DNA of 64,000 nucleotides from Cryptomeria japonica (GCF_030272615.1 NC_081414.1:305495164-305559163); one strand, 5' to 3'. Positions 1 through 12,779 are shown, numbered from the stretch's first letter. The notes: a model not told the origin generated them from the sequence alone. Numbers and translations: made by a program.

Positions 1-660
1 ATCAATCCAAAATCAAATCATGATCGAGTCAATTATCTTCTTTCAAGACCTAATTCGTCTTCTAGGGTTTTATGATTTATTCATTTAACCTAATTTGTCA
101 TTTCTTCCTCTAGGATTACTAAATTATTTATTAATCCTAGGTCTTCTCATTACAATTAGATCTTTATTTAATTGGCTAATTATTCTTCCTCTTGTAAATT
201 AATTAATAAATGAAAAATTATTAATTAATTTACCTAATTTCTAGTTCCTAATTGTCATCAATTTCAATTTTCTAATTTTCCTAATTTCTAATTTCTTTTC
301 CCTCCTATTTCATCTCCTAATTCCATGGGAATGACATTTCAATTTGTCATAATTTGTCATAATTGACAATCAATCAATTTTGACATAGAATGTGTCATAT
401 TTTGTCATCAATTATCAATCAATCAAATTGTGCATGGAAAGTGCATAGTTTGTCATAATTTGTCATATTGATTTGCAATTTCCATTTGAATTGCATCATG
501 CTAATCTTGTCATTTATCCAATTCTTCTATAAATTGGATGATTTTCTTCAATCAATCCTGAATCCCTAATCAAACTATCGAACTTATGCTTCTAGTACTC
601 TTGATCAACAAACCAATATCAATCTTGCTTTCAATTGTATGTTGTGCACTTGTAGGTGAG
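1..660 (+). repeat. AT-rich LTR-like sequence, left end outside window
   Basis: No reading frame is visible. The sequence repeats the motif TTTGTCAT or a close variant several times between about 80 and 520, has a TATAAAT box at 528-534, and looks like the U3/R part of a plant gypsy LTR. A stretch resembling a splice donor (TGTAGGTGAGA) lies near 650. Neither the left border nor a matching partner is in the window, so the LTR identity is an inference. About 661-855 shows nothing recognisable. Confidence 0.35.
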
Positions 661-859
661 ATCCACAAATCCATTTGAAGAGGAAAGAAGAACAATGGAG
701 CCGCATGGAAGAAGCATCCAAATCGTCATCTGGTTTGCATGAATATTTGCTTTTGAATGCTTTGTTTTTATGTCTCTATTGAGTGTGCTTAGGATTAGAT
801 CATTGCAATGTGTGATTGAGCTAATAATGAATAATATGTCCTTTTACTTATTGCTTTGA

Positions 860-3030
860 TGATTCCTATTTCCTATGCTACAGCAACAAAAATGATAAAG
901 GCATTGTCAGAGAAATTCGGAGAAGACTCTTCCTCTACACCTGTCAAAGGCACCATTGCCATTATCGAAGAGGAATCTGAAGCCCAAGAGGCAGCAATAA
1001 CACTAAGCACTAAATTGCCTAAGGGAAGAGTGTTGAAGAGAAAGAAACAAGACACATCAAAGGCCTCACCAACTCCACCTCCAAAGCGACCTAACACGAG
1101 CATCTGCAACCTCACTGAGTAAGAAAACAAAAAGTGTTATTGCTCCCAAGGTAACAAAGACCTACAAGAAATCTACTCAGAGACTTATTTTGGCAAAAGA
1201 GTCTACTGATATCGAATCAGAGGATGGAAAAAAATTTCAGATTGTCAAGAGCAAGAAGGTAAATGTACATAGTGTTGAAAACTTCTATGCTAATCTGAAA
1301 GAATATGGAGGATTTGGATCATTTAGATATGTCAAGTATGAAACCAGAAATAATGATGAGAAGAGACAAATCGAAGAAGCTATCATCTGCACACTTCTAA
1401 AATTCCGGTTAGCTCCATTGGAACTAGCTAAGTCACTTCCAAATGAACTTTACTTGCATATTGATAATAGGTGGAAGTATGCAATGGACTCGGAGAAATA
1501 GATCAGAGAGAGAAGTCTGGTTCATCTATTTCCTGACATGTCAGTAGTTGAAATAAAAGAACATCTGACAACCTACAACTCAAAGTTTCTTGTCAAATAT
1601 AGAGCCTTAAAATTGATGAATGGGCTATATATTGAAGTGGAAAATGAGACAAAAGAAAAGTGACAGGAAATCTTTAAAATCAAGGATGCCGATGAGCAAG
1701 CTACAGTTGAAATTGTTGATGTCACCGAGCAAGATCCTGATGTTACCAAGAAAGACCCTACTAACACCATTCAAATAGATGAAGATGTCATGGATACAGA
1801 GGCACCAGAATAGGAAATGATAGAAGGCAATGCATATGCAAAACTTGTATCTAGTGAATTAGTCTTGGAACAAGTTCAGCCTTATCCACCGGTCAAGCAA
1901 CCTATCTCAACCGAAACCCCTCATGACACATATCAAGGCACCGAAGGTCACAAGTCTACAATAGGAGAAGGTACTACTCAAGAATAGACATCTCAAGCAC
2001 CTTCAAGCATTGAGAATGTTGCAACTGAGACACCAAATATCAAGACACCAAAGGACTCTACAGAGGCTAAAGAAACCGATCAAAGTGTTGCCTCTACCGA
2101 GCAACCTACCGAGGGTCATCAAGCCTCACAAGCCCTTGTCTTAGTTCCATTGGTGAAAGGTAAAGAAAAGAAGATGAAAAAGCATAGTTTTAAAGTTGAT
2201 TTGTCAAAACCAATAGTGTTTCCCAATGTAGACATATCAAATTAAAGGGGAAAGAACTCATTGATTTCGGTGAGCTATGTAAAGCAAAGGCTGAACAAGA
2301 GAAGCAAATGGCGATTCAAAATAAAAATAAAGTACCTCAGAAGGTAAAGGAACTCTTAATAGATACGTTACCTGAAGCTACAGTATCAACAGATGTAGCC
2401 ATCCACATTCAACTGGATGAACTCCTAACAAAGATAGAGACATCTGGAGTAGATGCATCAGAGTATTTGAGCAAGCTAAAAGACAAAGAGCTCACTGCAA
2501 AAATGATAGAAGAGGTATAGAAAGCTATAGCTATTGGCAAAGTTAACCTTGTCAAATTTATTGTTGAGTTGACTCCTCAACTCAAGCACATTATTTATTT
2601 CAGAAACTCTGCACATTCTCTTTATTCATTGAAGACATTAAGAATAAAATAGAGGCAATTGAGAAAGAGATCACCGATCTCTCAAGCAAGTTGACCACAG
2701 AGCCAAATTCAGTTCAAAATTTTTATACAAAGCTACAACAACTCATGGCTCAACAATTGGACCTAAGAAATGAAGAACACAAGATCCAGATGGACATAAT
2801 GACACTTCAAACATTATTCCTTCCTCATCTTTCATCCATCCAAGAATAGATCAACCGAGCCACCTCCTTATCTACTACACAAGAGGGAAGCACTCTAGAT
2901 GGCTTAATATCATTATTGGCTGATATTCAAGCACACAATTCTTTAATGGACAGTGTAAACAATGCACTCTCTATCGCTCTCATTGAAGCACAGACCAAGT
3001 ACAAATCCATTTTTGACTAGTTACCACCCC
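860..3030 (+). pseudogene. Decayed ORF2-type protein of a non-autonomous LTR element
   Basis: A low-complexity, Lys/Glu/Ser/Thr-rich reading frame is broken by at least six stops and several frameshifts (near 1122, 2245 and 2600). Visible blocks are a basic Pro/Lys linker (about 1020-1190), a helical block with SLPNELY (about 1380-1560), a Thr/Glu/Pro-rich tail (about 1690-2150) and a helical C terminus (about 2260-3020). The order and the block with IEEAI, then SLPNELY, then IRE, match the minus-strand ORF2 at 56902-57192 (IEEEV, SLIPKELY, ITEDEIQ). I do not recognise a known domain. No membrane segment or signal peptide is visible. It ends just before a multiple polypurine region and a 3' LTR, so it is a retroelement gene, not a host gene. 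The 5' part of the element is missing. Confidence 0.6.
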
Positions 3031-3057
3031 TGAATGGTAATTAAGTTTTGATGTTTG

Positions 3058-3431
3058 TCAAAAAGGGGGAGTGATATGATATAGTATTAGGGGAGTAATA
3101 CAGTATTGGGGAAGTGTTGTATTCAAAGTATCAAACAAAAGGAGTATAGTATACAGGGGGAGTATACTAAGAAGAGTAAGCAAAGTATCCAAGAGTAGTG
3201 AACATGACAGTAAGAAAAGATCAAGAGCAACACACGAGAACAGATCACCAAGCATGCAAAATCATAGTTTTGTATAGTATATCAATAAGGGGAGTATAGC
3301 TGAATATATTATATTATTGACTATTGTATATACTGTCAATATAGTCAAATTTTGCAAGTATATAGATTATTGAGTTATAACTTTGAAAGTAGTTTTTGTC
3401 AAACATCTCAACTAATGTCAAAAGGGGAGAT
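3058..3431 (+). other. Multiple polypurine-tract region before 3' LTR
   Basis: Six purine tracts built on GGGGAG (near 3062, 3090, 3108, 3155, 3289 and 3422) lie between the broken reading frame and the LTR start. The last one, AAAAGGGGAGA, abuts the LTR and would be the functional plus-strand primer. Repeated polypurine tracts are known from Sirevirus elements; the assignment here is by analogy. Confidence 0.6.
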
Positions 3432-4566
3432 TGTTACTACTTATCAAGTTGCCATTAGTTTCATGTCAAAGTTATTCTATATACTCTAGTTGGTTATCTC
3501 TACCGAGATATTAAGTCGGTATGCACAGTCTAGTCGGTTACAGAAGAAATTAGTCTCAAAACGTAGTATACACCGAACTGTCTACCGAGTATCATTTCAT
3601 ATCTACCGAGCAACAAAATGACACACCAAGTTGATATACATCGAGTGAAACATGTTACCAGATTCATTGAACCTAGACATACATATGAAAACGTGTTACA
3701 AGATTGAGGAACATCTAACCGTTATCACATTGGAAATTGCACTTAAAGATTGTGTATGATTTTGATGTCATCTAACCAATGAAATAATTTACATGGTTAT
3801 TCATTCGATAAATCATATTTGTAAGATTGAAGCAATGAATGGATCACCGACATAAGAGATCTATTTATACAACATGAGTTAAGAATTAAAGGTGTGTGCA
3901 TGAGTGTAAGAAGACTGTTATAGAGACATAAAGGTCACCGAGAAGGTTTTCAGAGAACAGTCGAAGAATAGAGTAAACAAAAGGGTTTACCAAGTTACTA
4001 TATGGGTTACTGAGGTATGCTATAAGCAAGGTAACTTATTCTAAGCACATAGAATCTGCAATAACATTCTAGATGTAAAGTTGCAAATATTTGTAATGAT
4101 TTTATTGTAATATTTTGAAGTTGTAAGAGAAACCTTTAACAGGGTAAAAGACTCTAATCAAGTCTATAAATTGTAAAGCCTCTAACCAGGTGTAGCATTT
4201 AGTTTAAGTGTTGTGAAATTCTTTAGCAAGGTAGATCTAAAAAATCTAGATACTCCTAATAGGGTAAGCTATCAAAAATAGCTAAACATGTAGCTCTAAC
4301 TGAGCACTCTTTATTATTGCAGTAGTGAAGTTGTGGGTGCCATCCCCACCGCAATTTTTCTCTCTAACCAAGAGTTTCTGCATAACCAAATATATGTGTT
4401 ATGGAGTAAATCATGTATGGCTGTTATCTATTTGTTTTAGCTTTATATTATGTTACTGCACTATTCAATTTATGCATAACAGTAAAGTTATTATTGAAGA
4501 AAAGTTTTAGAGTTCTGATTCACCCCTCCCCTCTTAGTATATTAGCTTTCCATATTGGGCCTAACA
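3432..4566 (+). repeat. 3' LTR of the ORF2-bearing element
   Basis: It starts TGTTACTAC directly after the polypurine tract and ends GGGCCTAACA, giving TG...CA ends and 1135 bp. Near the end the motif CTGATTCACCCC and CTCTTAG form a stem with a C-rich loop, the same arrangement as in the copia LTRs of this window. No matching 5' LTR is present, so the element is 5' truncated. Short runs at 4325-4616 that look translatable are chance frames. Confidence 0.7.
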
Positions 4567-4567
4567 T

Positions 4568-4741
4568 TATCTTTCCTAAAACCAGATGTTTTGATCATTT
4601 ATCATGTCTTATATAGGATGTATCTTTCCTGAAACTAGGTGTTCTGATCATGTATCATGTCTTATACAGGATATATCTTTCCTGAAACTGGACATTTTAA
4701 TCATCTTTTGTCTTATACGGAATGTGTCCTTCTTGAAACCA
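4568..4741 (+). repeat. Tandem repeat, about 53-bp unit, 3.3 copies
   Basis: Units starting TATCTTTCCTGAAAC begin at 4568, 4621 and 4673, with a diverged partial unit near 4724. The array starts right after the 3' LTR at 3432-4566, so that element seems to have inserted at or in the array. The following 4742-5000 is non-coding and leads to the next LTR's polypurine tract. Confidence 0.75.
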
Positions 4742-5000
4742 AACTTGATCTCAATCCAATCAATCTAATTCATCTGATCAATCTATAATCTATCCACTCA
4801 TCCATCTTTCATATAGCATTCTTCTTCTATCGACAGATCATCCACGTATTCAATGCACAACCAATCTCTCGAGGGGGCATCATCATCAAATCAATATCCA
4901 AAAATTAGTATTTCGGGGACACAATCAGGATTTTCATCTTCATCAGGTGCATTATCAAGACTTGATTTAATCTTTGACACAATGTTGTCTCAACATCGTT

Positions 5001-5016
5001 TCAAAGAGGGGCAAAA
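5001..5016 (+). other. Polypurine tract
   Basis: AAAGAGGGGCAAAA directly precedes a TG-starting LTR; this is the usual plus-strand primer of a Ty3/gypsy element. Confidence 0.65.
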
Positions 5017-6157
5017 TGTATACACATAAAAATTGGCTATGAGCAATTAAATAAATATTTTATATTTATTTAATAATTATTCTTCTATTAAATAGTTAAT
5101 TTGAAAAGATTAATTTATTTAAATCATTTTTCGTGTCTTTCTATTAATTAATATTCTATTAATTAACTCATCTATCCTATTCTTCTAAATTAATTAAATA
5201 TCTAATATTTAATTATCCTCTCCAATTAATTAAATATCCAATATTTAATGGTTATTCTCCTATCCTATAGTCTCAAATATTAAATAATTTCTAAATTATT
5301 TAATCTTTCTTATCCAACTCACCCTCCATCTCCACTTCATCTTCCCTTTGCCAACTCATCCATCATGTGGCTAAGGAAATTAATATTTCTTAAATATTAA
5401 TTCATCATTTATCTCCAACTTCCAAAATTCAATGAATATTGTGTACGTACACATATTTCATAACCATTTCCTATATTCTCTTCAACACCCTCTACATCTT
5501 AGGAAGGACTTGAGTCCACTTGTCCTCTCATGCCTAAATCTTCTCCAACCATCCCTAGATTCCCTCAGTCAGCAACCTAGTCAAGGTGAGATGAGTGACA
5601 CTTGTCTTCTCCTTCCCCCTTTCTCTCAACCTTCACCTTTGCTCATAGCCATCCAAATCTGTAGATCTGATCATGACCATTGATCTGAGCCACATCATCT
5701 AATCCTCTCAAGGTCTATAAAATCAAGAGCTTTAGTTGAGAGAGTTAATCTTCAAGTTAGTCTTCAAATCAATCATATGCATCTGCAAGTTTTTGAAGCA
5801 AATAGAAAATAGAAAATAGCAATTATCATATAGTATCATATAGCATAATCATTTTAGCATAATCATGTAGTATTGCATATCATACTATCAGTTAACTACA
5901 AGTTATCAGTCCATTCTTCATATGCCATCTTGGAAGCTATCAATGCATTGTCTGAGAGCACACCATCTGCAACCAGGAACAGTAGAGTTAGGACACAATG
6001 AGACATAAACCATGAAGGTAAAAATAATGTTTTATTTTAATATGTATTTCATGTAGTTTCATTGGTTGAATTTGGATTTCCTATATGCATTTCCATTTGT
6101 ATTTTGTGAAACTAACTTGTTGCAGGTAACATTCTGAGGATGAAATTTATGTCAACA
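5017..6157 (+). repeat. 3' LTR of a gypsy-like element
   Basis: It starts TGTATACACAT after the polypurine tract and ends TTTATGTCAACA, 1141 bp. The first part is very AT-rich with AATTAATTAAATAT-type repeats. A TATAAAAT box lies at 5716-5723. The internal region upstream is interrupted by the ORF2-type element, and the 5' LTR is not in the window. The open frame at 5432-5683 lies inside this LTR and is not a credible gene. Confidence 0.6.
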
Positions 6158-9100
6158 TAGTAGGCTTACAACACACACCATATACAATGCATACATGACA
6201 TATAATAACATAAAATATCATAGTGCTATATCAACAATGAGGAGAGTATAATGTCCAAGAAACCATATAATGGATCCACTCAAATATACACAAGGGGTTG
6301 GATATTAGAGTTTTTAAAGTGGGAGTGTAATCACATATCTTGAAATGATGGCTAATGCATAACTAAGTAACCCTCTAATAAAGATGAGTAGATTCAAGTA
6401 TGCCAAATCAACACCCATTGATTCCCATGCCTTCCCAATACACTCTTAGCCTATACAAGCACTCAAGACATGCAAAGAGCATGCACAATGATCTTATTAG
6501 TGAGTTTTCACCAATATTTTAATTGTTTTCACTTGAATTACTCTCACTCTCCAATAGGTTTTCTTGGTGGCCACTTTATGCCTTGACCCCCATTTAGAGC
6601 CACTCCCCTAACCAACTCTAATACACACACCCTAAGCTGATCCCATTTGTCATGAATGAGGAATCAAAGTGAATATCAATGCTAAATCTCAAAATAATTC
6701 ACAATGCAATGCATCAAATTGTGACCATTCACATAACCACACATTGTCCAATTGGCCATTTCTCATGATAATGGATCCAATTTGATCCACCAACCAAGTT
6801 CCACATATATAAACCATTATTCAACATTATAAAAACAAACAAAATCCATCAAATTACTCTTTTTGATAACATCTCAAATTTGGCTTAAAACCAAGTTGAT
6901 GGCCTTACCACCATTAAAAGACCTCCAAAAAGCTTAAAAAATCCAAAAATGCAACAAGAAACTTTTGATTCTAATATGAAGAACATCACATTCCAACAAT
7001 AAAATTTGCATTTCATGCATTCTAACCCAATTTTGATAGCATAACCCTACCTAGGGCACTTTTTTGGAAATTTAATCAATATAATTGACACAATGCTTAA
7101 ATCCCTTTGGTTCAAACATTTTTTTTTTTTCTAAAGCATGACACTAATTATACAAAACCAATTTGGATCAAAAGGAATGAGTAGAATGAGAAAAATCAAA
7201 TATTTCATACCTCAACTTGAGAAAATTTCAAACTTGAAGAAATTGACATATACCAAAGGGTTGAGAAAATCCCTTGTACAATATAAATGTAGCCTTGAGA
7301 AATATAACAAGCATTCAGTCCATAAAATTAATCCAATTTAATCACTCCCAACAAGCAATCCAAATTTCCAATGTACTGTTCTTTGTGGAGAGCAAAATGC
7401 AAAAAAAGACTCTAATTTCATATTATAACCCCACGTTCAATATTCACATTTTTTAAATAAAAAATAATATAACTTAAATCAATATTTAAATCTCCCAAAA
7501 TAGTCGCAATAACTCAAATTAGGTAGTTGCCTTCATTTTAAATACATACAAGGCATTTAAAACAATTAATTATTAAATTACTACAAAAATCATTAAAACA
7601 TATGTATATATTAGAATGCAATGATAAATTGTAAATAAGCCAAAATTATTAAAAACTCATTATGGGTCTATCACAAAAGGGATAATATGGTATAACAACC
7701 ATTACCAATGTGGTAACTAGGGGCATAAACATAAATCACAAGGAAGTCATCCTAATTAAGAATAATGGGTATGACTGGGTAATATAATAGCTAGTGTGCT
7801 ATATCCTCTAACCGCTATCAAGGAAATGGGCACACTCAAACCTATAAAGCTAGGCGGAGTTGATTCCCCATGCCTACATCACTCAATAAATATTATGGGT
7901 ACATGTGCATGTATATCATAGCCAAAGCATATATATAATCATTCCCCATCAGGGTCACATAGTAACATGGTCAGTACACAATGCCTCATCAAATCATCAT
8001 AAACATAATCAATGCACCATAATATAAACACATCATCATAAGCACAATAAGAATGTCATCATATAATCATCTCATCATAAACATCATAAGTATAACCATC
8101 ACTAAATCTAAATGTGTAACCATGTATAATCATCATCAATGATATCTACATGATAAAAATTAATATAATTGTAATCAGGATGCACCAATGCCAATACAAA
8201 AGAATAATTATACACACAATCCAAACATATCACAAATAGTCTTGATATTAGATTAAAATATAATAATGAGATAATGCAAAGACATGTAGTATTACATACA
8301 AAACATTAATTACTCTCATAGATGAATAAACAATATCAATAAAATTTAATCCTAAACAAATTTGAAGAAGACTATAAATAAATGCACAAAGAGAAAATTT
8401 TATTCAATACTTGTTAATGGAATATAATGAAGTTACAAAATATTTATACACCATAATTTAGACCAGAAATATAAGTAAAACTATGAAAGGGATTATGGAT
8501 TCGGTCCTAGTGTGAATGCCATAATGTACATGCAAGTAATAGAGAATAAGAATAAAATAAAGTATAAGTAAAGCTCCTATTCCAGACCTAGTTGCATCTA
8601 ATTATAGGAAATATAATGTAAACCAAGTAATACCAAAAAATAAATTTGTCTTAGAAACACAATCTTGATATGCTTGAAAGATTTGATGATGTAGAGGATT
8701 AATGAAATTACCAAATAATTCTACTAGCATAATTCTCAAACTTTAAAATGGCGAGAGGAATGGGAAAATTATAGATGGGGATGAGATGAATGGATATTTG
8801 AGATTTATTTAGAATGGATGGTTAGGATTGCATATGAGTAATTTTCAATTTTTATTTAATAAAGTTGAGAAATTAAATGTTGATAGTTAGTATATGAAGA
8901 GTTAGGATTGATTAGATTAAGTGGATGATTGAGAATACAAATTTACTTGGTTTATGATATAAGGTAGTTAGAAATGAATGGGTAGGATTCAATTGATTGA
9001 TTTGATGGTTAAGATTTATGATTAGTGATTTCAATTAAAAATAGGTTTTCCATTAATTGATAGTTGGGAGTAAATGGCAAAGATTGATTTGATGATTTAA

Positions 9101-9412
9101 TGGCTAGGATTATATTCAATTTGCATTAGAGATTTTTTAAGAACTGAAATTAGGAGAATTGATGATGTGGCTTTTAGATAAAGAAATAAATATTTTAGTT
9201 TTAAATGAATACGAGATTAGATTCATTACTTAAATAATTGAGTTATTTAGTTAACTAATGTTAGCATAGTTTAAATAAATAAATAATTAAACTTATTTAA
9301 GCTAGCAAAAGACATTCTACTTTTGATTTTCCACTATTTTTCCCTTTTTATTCTTGCTTCTATTTTATTTATATGCCATCTTTCATATGTGTGTGCATGT
9401 ATCTATGCTCAC

Positions 9413-9414
<2 letters not shown>
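6158..9414. other. Non-coding AT-rich stretch
   Basis: I see no conserved reading frame, RNA gene or complete LTR. Between about 7980 and 8110 the sequence is a low-complexity mix of ATCAT and CATAA words. Short open frames near 7138-7456 have no coding character. It is most likely old, decayed LTR-element sequence. Confidence 0.5.
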
Positions 9415-9443
<29 letters not shown>

Positions 9444-9522
9444 CATACATACATACATACATACATACATACATACATACATACATACATACACACATAC
9501 ATACATACATACATACATACAT
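9415..9522. repeat. (ACAT)n microsatellite
   Basis: About 27 tandem copies of the tetranucleotide ACAT, with one ACACAC interruption near 9491, followed by a small ACAT cluster at 9528-9540. The repeat marks the point where similarity of the adjacent LTR fragment to the 32041-33222 LTR stops. Confidence 0.95.
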
Positions 9523-9564
9523 TTAAATACATACATACAAATACTAAAACGAGAAAATTATTGT

Positions 9565-10323
9565 GAATCACATCGTTCCTCTGAAACATAGATCTATACT
9601 TGTTCTTGCACATAGTGAAAAGGGGGAAATTATTGGGAATAGGGGTTTGTCTAATTCAAAATCTAGTTAAGGAATTAACCTTGAGTGAATAAATGTAAAT
9701 AATAAAATAAATACTAGAAACATATACCTTAGATCTGCAATTCTTGTAGATGATGCTTTGTTCTTTGAATGTTAGCACATATGTATGAAATGACATGAAC
9801 ATGACAAAACCCTAATCACACAGACATGCTTGCATGTGAATGATGCAATTTTTCTCGACAATGGTTGAATGAAGAATATGTAGCCTTGAAGATCTCTGAA
9901 AATTCTTGATAATAAATGCTTCATGGATGCAAGAGATTGACTTCTTGATGTCATAGAATTCCTTAGATGAAACTTTGTTGATCAAATGTCTTTATATAGG
10001 GGTATCTAGGTAAATTACCAATTAGGCCAACCTCCAATGGTCATGTGGAGCCATAGAATAGATAAATTCCCACTAAAGAGATATGACCCTTGCCCTAATT
10101 GAAATTTGGGCCCCATTGAGAGGGACCCTTCTAAAAGAAGGACCAGAATAAGCCCATGGGGAAAGGGGGGCCTCACCAGGGAATCCATCAATGGGTGTTT
10201 ATGGCATCATAACTAGAGAATAGGCATAAAACACACCTAGATAGGTGATGAGGATAGGACATACTAAAGTAGAGGCACAAACAAGAGGTATAAATTGGGT
10301 CAGTGACAATTTACGATGCTACA
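9565..10323 (-). repeat. LTR fragment, gypsy family A (3' LTR)
   Basis: It is colinear with 32449-33222 along its whole length, for example in the shared CACATAGTGAAAAGGGG near its left edge and GACATGAACATGAC in the middle. The right edge (TTTACGATGCTACA) is the LTR start in the minus orientation, directly preceded by a polypurine tract. About 400 bp of the LTR at the left is missing; that side is replaced by the ACAT microsatellite region. Confidence 0.75.
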
Positions 10324-10340
10324 TTTAGCCCCCACTTTAA
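10324..10340 (-). other. Polypurine tract of gypsy family A
   Basis: On the minus strand it reads AAAGTGGGGGCTAAA directly before the LTR start TGTAGCATCG. This fixes the orientation (minus) and identifies the neighbouring LTR as a 3' LTR. The next 300 bp (10341-10640) are internal, non-coding sequence. Confidence 0.65.
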
Positions 10341-10639
10341 TGGGAGTATGATCCTATGAAAATACTTGTGGTAAAGTAGATGAACAAGATGGAAGAGCAG
10401 AGTAATTAGGAGCACAATCACAAGGAGTATAAGACATCAATAGTTTTAAGGAACCAAGCCCTTAATCTTAGGATCTTAACTCACTCAGTCACATGTAAAG
10501 GCACACAAAACAAGACAAAAATGAAAATGAAAACAAAGGCAAACAAATAAAAAAGAAGGCAAAAGGCACACAAAAGGATAAAAACTAAAAACAAGACCTC
10601 AAGTCAACTAGCCAAAGAGATCTCAATATCAAAATGTCT

Positions 10640-11060
10640 CAACATTAGTACATTCAGGGCTAATTTTTGATGGCCTATCGTCAGAATTTTGACTACTTTT
10701 TGTCGGACTACCGACAAATGAAGTCATCGAAAACTCATCGTTGGACTTCTCGATGATGCCATTTAATGTTAGAATTCTGATGACATCGTGAACTCTTCCG
10801 ATGGTGGCCATGATCTCTCCTCCAACCAAAAATATCATTGGATGGACGTCGGAATTCCGACGCTCCCCCACGAATATGCATCAACAATCATCCGACAAGA
10901 AAGTATCATCGAACATACAACATCCTCATCGGATGTTTCTTTAGTTGGTGTCAGAATTCCGATGGCTACCAAAAAATTTACACTGACAAGGATGCTGTTG
11001 GTCTGACGGTTTGGCCGTCATGCAAATTTTAGTTGCCACCAGAATTCCGATGGCTATTTA
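10640..11060. repeat. Cluster of TCGGAATTCCGA-type palindromes (CACTA subterminal-like)
   Basis: At least eight short inverted repeats of the type GTCGGAATTCCGAC, GTCGGACTACCGAC or CAGAATTCCGATGG occur within about 400 bp. Such arrays are typical of the subterminal regions of plant CACTA (EnSpm) transposons, and a TNP2-type transposase remnant lies 1 kb to the right. I could not find a CACTA...TAGTG terminus. The open frames through this region follow the repeats and are not genes. Confidence 0.5.
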
Positions 11061-11850
11061 TTTAAAAAAAATAAAAATTAATTATTTCATACTAGGACTA
11101 CAGCACGGGGTAAGCCACCGGTCAATTTGATTATTCCATACTGTGACTACAATAGGGGGTAAGGTAGGTGGTATCTATCAAGTGTTTACTTAATGTAGTC
11201 TGAATTACTGGAGTGGAGGTGTTTTCCACAGTCTAGATCCTCCCGAGTACTAGTGTATCAAGATGGAGGGTGGGTGTTGTCTACAGTCTATTTCAGGTGG
11301 TGTCCTCATCTATCTACACATACCTTTGTTGGGGCAGCTAGGACTGCTATTCAAATATATATATACGATTACCAACTATCTCTATACATACACCATCTCT
11401 CTAAAGTATATCCAGGAGTGGTTCTCCTTATCTAGACATAAAGCACACCTCATTGATATGTACAATGAATGGTATTCTATCCCCATCAGCTATCAATAGG
11501 GGGCATAGGTTTCAAGCTAATATGAGGGGCACTAGTTTCAAGCTAATATGAGGTGCACCATGGTTGAGATGGTCCAAATCCTAAGAGGAATTTATGAACC
11601 ATTGAGTACTGGTAAACCTATTAAAAATGGGATCAAAGGGAGCAGCTCTGGTGCTGATATGGAATTAGCTAACCCAAATACAAGAGCTTTTAAAGCCAAT
11701 TTTCTGGAAAAGGAAGGGACAACACCAATGGAAGAAGAGAAACCCAATCAGGGTGATGAAATGACAAGACTTCATGATAAATACAATGCCCTAAGTGCTG
11801 GAATATGAAGAGACACTTCCTTTACAAAATAGTATGAGATGAAGACACAG
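11061..11850. other. Non-coding stretch with a 25-bp tandem duplication
   Basis: Two adjacent copies of GTTTCAAGCTAATATGAGG plus a GCAC tail lie at 11509-11534 and 11535-11559. Two loosely similar blocks with ACTACAG and GGGGTAAG lie near 11090 and 11140. An 86-codon frame at 11548-11808 has no recognised match and may be chance. Confidence 0.5.
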
Positions 11851-12750
11851 AGTGGGCATTTAGTTATTTGAACCCTTTTTGTTATTTGATCTGTTTGATA
11901 TCTACTAATATAACATTCAGGGCATTCAGTTCAAAATTTATTTTGTTTGTGATATATAATATGATCATTGGGACAATCATCTATTGATTGATACTCCATT
12001 CCAATATCTTTCATAATGGCAGATAATTCTCGGTATGAGTGGGGTAGAATATTTGATGGTGGTAAAAAAAACTCACCTATCAATCTACAACAAAAAAATA
12101 TAATTTGTTAATATAAAGAATATTAATGGTACAACATGATTCAACATTTATTAACTATAATGACATATATGACATACCTTAATATACGTGAGATTGTTAT
12201 GTCGGATAAACCATTCATAACCTTCAAGTTCACCAACAACAATCAGTTCAGTTGTGCCAGTACTAAATGTGTCATGGATCAATGTATTTGTACCATCATC
12301 TTCAATTGTGTTGTGTGGCTCATGATCATCATCTTCCATGGGATCATTATCTTCAGCTTCGATATTCACACCTCCATGTTCCTCCACTTCAAATACCATA
12401 TTCTCTGGGTTGTGTTGATCCATTTCATGTGCTCTGGGGTGCTCAACCTATATAAAATTGATAAACATAAATAAACCATGATCATGATCTCATCATCAAG
12501 TGATTTCTTATGTATATAAATTGTCAAAACAATATAATGAAAAACTTACCAATGGATGATAATCATGTCCACCTTCAATGTGATCATGCAACCTACAATG
12601 TTTCTTTGTTGTTTTGATTAGAAGTCTTCTAGTCTTTAACCCCTTACAAATCTTGCAAGGACAATAACATTTTCCATCTTTTATTTTCAAGTTAGACCAC
12701 AATCTAGCAATTGTCTCCTTATTTTGTTGTTCACTAATATTGTCTGACAT
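11850..12750 (-). pseudogene. Decayed CACTA (EnSpm) TNP2-type transposase, N-terminal part
   Basis: The first block starts with ATG at 12750 and reads to 12550, with the zinc-binding-like pattern CYCPCKICKG and GGHDYHPL. This resembles the transposase-associated domain that opens plant TNP2 proteins. It ends at a good GTAAGT donor; an acidic exon follows from 12447 to about 12178. A third block near 12050-11890 has LPHSYRELSAIMKDIG, the YQSIDDCPNDHIIY motif and CPEC...SRY, all typical of the TNP2 family (transposase_21). The third block has an in-frame stop near 11944 and an uncertain splice phase. The catalytic core downstream is absent. In autonomous elements this protein cuts and pastes CACTA elements; here it is non-functional. 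Confidence 0.75.
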
Positions 12751-12779
12751 GTTCTTTCTTCACAGGCAAAAAAATCAAG

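Noticed and set aside
9323-9613. Open frames through the ACAT microsatellite
   Set aside because: All frames of an ACAT repeat without stops stay open; the peptides are Tyr-Ile-His-Thr or Met-Tyr-Val-Cys repeats.
11548-11808. 86-codon open frame on the plus strand
   Set aside because: No recognisable domain, start inside a tandem duplication, antisense to the expected continuation of the CACTA transposase; too weak to call.
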